Shown in pieces: positions 62,131-64,000 of a stretch of 64,000 bases of DNA; position 1 is the stretch's first letter, and every line of letters starts with the position of its first letter. Under the pieces are notes generated by a model, which was not told the DNA's origin, made no database searches, and saw only the letters and a list, made by a program, of their open reading frames with translations. Made by a program: the position numbers and the translations under genes. This DNA is from Anarhynchus alexandrinus (taxonomy: Eukaryota; Chordata; Aves; Charadriiformes; Charadriidae). The stretch spans positions 286,220 to 350,219 of the forward strand of contig VUYV01000289.1 of the NCBI GenBank assembly GCA_008711295.1, in the 5' to 3' direction.

Positions 62131-63509
62131 GGTTCTTCCTGAAGGTATGTAGTTACTCTCTCAATTCATTACCCACACTATTTATCAGGTAATGATCTAA
62201 TGAACTAGTAATCCAGGTACATTAAGAAAAATGTTAACTAAGTAATTTGTATTGATTGAATGATGGCACTTTATTGCAGCATGTTTACAGGTAAAATACT
62301 CTGATCTACTTACTGTAGATGTGTTGTACCTACTGTCAAGTGCTTTGTCAGCAATGCCCCCAAGCAAAAAACAATCCCTAACCTTTAAACAAAAAAAGCA
62401 AAAATCCATTGTGCTGCATATAACCTTGCCACAAGTTGATGCTGACTGTCCAGAGAATGTTGTTTTTCTGAAAAATTGAATAATGAAGAACAAAATCATA
62501 CTTCTGATTTTAAATTTGTTATAGGTGAGTACTTATTTTGCAAAATATTTTCCAAACCTGGGTATGGGCAGAACTCCCCTTAAAGTACTACAAAATAATT
62601 GTGGAGTCAGATATTTTCTTGTTTGCTGTGATGTTCCACCCTTTCACATGGGGAGTTTGGATATTTAATTCTGAAAATCTCTGAGGTTAGATATGTAAGA
62701 GAAGCTTGTTGTTGCATTTGTACTGCCAGACTCCAGGAGCTTCTTAATAAAGCATAGGGATTACTTGCCACAACAGGGTTTTAAAAAACAAGATCTATAG
62801 AGAAGAATTTCTTGCCTTTTAAACTTTTGTGTTTATATAGGAGTTACAGCATCTGTCTCCTAATCTGAAATGCTTACTGCATGTCTGTCAGTGTAGCTTG
62901 TGAGGCAGGCTGACCTAAAAATGAAAGATCTCTAAATTGCAGAAGCAGCCAGACGTTTTTGAACTATTCCAAGCGCGGGAGTTGCTGCAGATATGGAAAA
63001 AGCACTGCCACATTCAAGTTAAAGCCCTGGCCTTGTGTCATTCCTGAGTTGGCGCTCTACCTGAGTACAAGCTCTGAGACTCGAACACAAAAAGACAGCA
63101 GATGCAGGGCTAAGCAAGAGTTAAGCCCTGAAAAAATTAAAAAATCTTACCTGTAGTTTCTTGTCCAGTGCGCCTGCTGGGCTGCTGTCATGCTACCAAG
63201 AGTAAATGATGTACGAGCTTGTGTATGGTGTACTTGCTAGTGCAGTGGACATGCTGAACTGGATGTTTAGTCACAAGCGACAGATGTTTGTCATATTTTT
63301 TAAGGTGCTGCTGAAAGAAAACAATGGGATAGTAACAGGTAACAAAGATAGTAGCAGAAGATTTCAGAAGCCCATAAGGGTTAAAATCAGTGTTTGAGAG
63401 AAGAACATTTTCTAGTGTGTTTAACTTCTATTTATGAAATATAATGTTTTCAAGGCAATTAATAATAAAATACGGTAGTGTATGTTGCTCCTGTATGCAA
63501 CACCTGAAA

Positions 63510-63660
63510 GTTCCTTTCCTCTAGAGCCTTGGAAAGGCTGAAGGAAAAGAAGAGAGATTGATTCTGTCCCGTTTACAATGGCCTCTGTTAAAGCACTTCC
63601 TTTCCTATGGACCTTAGAAAGACTGAGGCAAAGAGGCTTTCATTAAACTCTCCCTAGAGA
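63510..63660. repeat. Diverged ~86-bp tandem duplication
   Basis: GTTCCTTTCCTCTAGAGCCT followed by TGGAAAGGCTGAAGGAAAAG at 63510-63549 recurs as CTTCCTTTCCTATGGACCTT and AGAAAGACTGAGGCAAAGAG from 63596. The units are offset by about 86 bp and have clearly diverged, so the duplication is not recent. Confidence 0.65.
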
Positions 63661-64000
63661 GCTCCCCAAGCTATTCTTTAAAGGAAGTACGCACACTAGC
63701 TGTGTTTTTCCCTTACATCCAAGCTTCTTGTTTAATTATATAGAGCCCTCCTAAAATGCTTCTGTATACATATGGATATTTCAGCATTTCGTGCAATCAC
63801 TTATGAATGTCACAGCCCAAGATGGTAATACAGGCATTTCATATTATAGATTGCTCGTAAGAAAACTTGCCTTTTCCGGATCACGTTCCATTTTGTCTCC
63901 TTTGGGTCCAATCGTATGTTTCCTTTTAAATGTTGGGTTACTGAAAACACTAGCTAATTAAATATAATTGTTTCTGATATATGGCACTGGGGAGTAACCA

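Larger units (their letters stand above)
59803..64000. other. Unique stretch to window end, no gene seen
   Basis: About 4.2 kb. The parts near 60360-60660 and 61640-62130 are less AT-rich and non-repetitive. A diverged tandem duplication lies at 63510-63660. Open frames reach at most 100 codons with no recognised domain. Confidence 0.5.

Overview
The window looks like part of a bird nuclear genome: an AT-rich, gene-poor stretch that is either a long intron or intergenic DNA. The taxon is inferred from ten or more fragments of the CR1 non-LTR retrotransposon. Their 3' ends carry the avian-type tail (ATTCTATG/ATTCTGTG repeats) after a conserved 3' UTR. A second clue is a solo LTR of a type widespread in birds, starting TGTATTGGG on the minus strand. 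I found no complete host protein-coding gene, no rRNA or tRNA gene, and no CRISPR array.

Layout: 1-6785 is unique AT-rich DNA. CR1 fragments follow at 6786-7389 (+), 8677-9370 (-), 25197-26860 (+), 31801-32464 (-), 35653-37679 (-, old, with a younger CR1 tail nested at 36540-36648), 38738-40260 (+), 45769-46354 (-), 56357-56673 (-) and 59263-59802 (-), plus a very short possible tail at 55546. The solo LTR lies at 41259-42126. Together these cover about 9.5 kb, roughly 15% of the window, with a cluster between 35.6 and 42.1 kb. The longest open reading frames (295 and 204 codons) lie inside the LTR, and most other sizeable ones lie inside CR1 copies; none is a host gene.

Between the repeats the DNA is AT-rich with microsatellites, poly-T tracts and a few small tandem duplications. 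Several stretches (13.8-14.1, 31.0-31.3, 33.6-33.8, 61.6-62.1 kb) are dense in homeodomain-, SOX- and E-box-like words and could be regulatory elements, but conservation cannot be judged from one sequence. One 189-bp interval (28649-28837) has splice-like borders, symmetric phase 1-1 and a peptide resembling the second half of an immunoglobulin domain; it is the best host-exon candidate, though weak. A less AT-rich block at 50.1-51.6 kb may be a decayed gene copy of unknown origin.

The sequence contains one N (16823) sitting exactly between two near-identical copies of a 202/240-bp segment, which points to a false duplication in the assembly. I see no convincing new multi-gene system. The most informative structures are a CR1 copy that joins an ORF1 esterase-like segment directly to reverse transcriptase, the nested CR1 with a target-site duplication, and the LTR with an eight-unit internal minisatellite.
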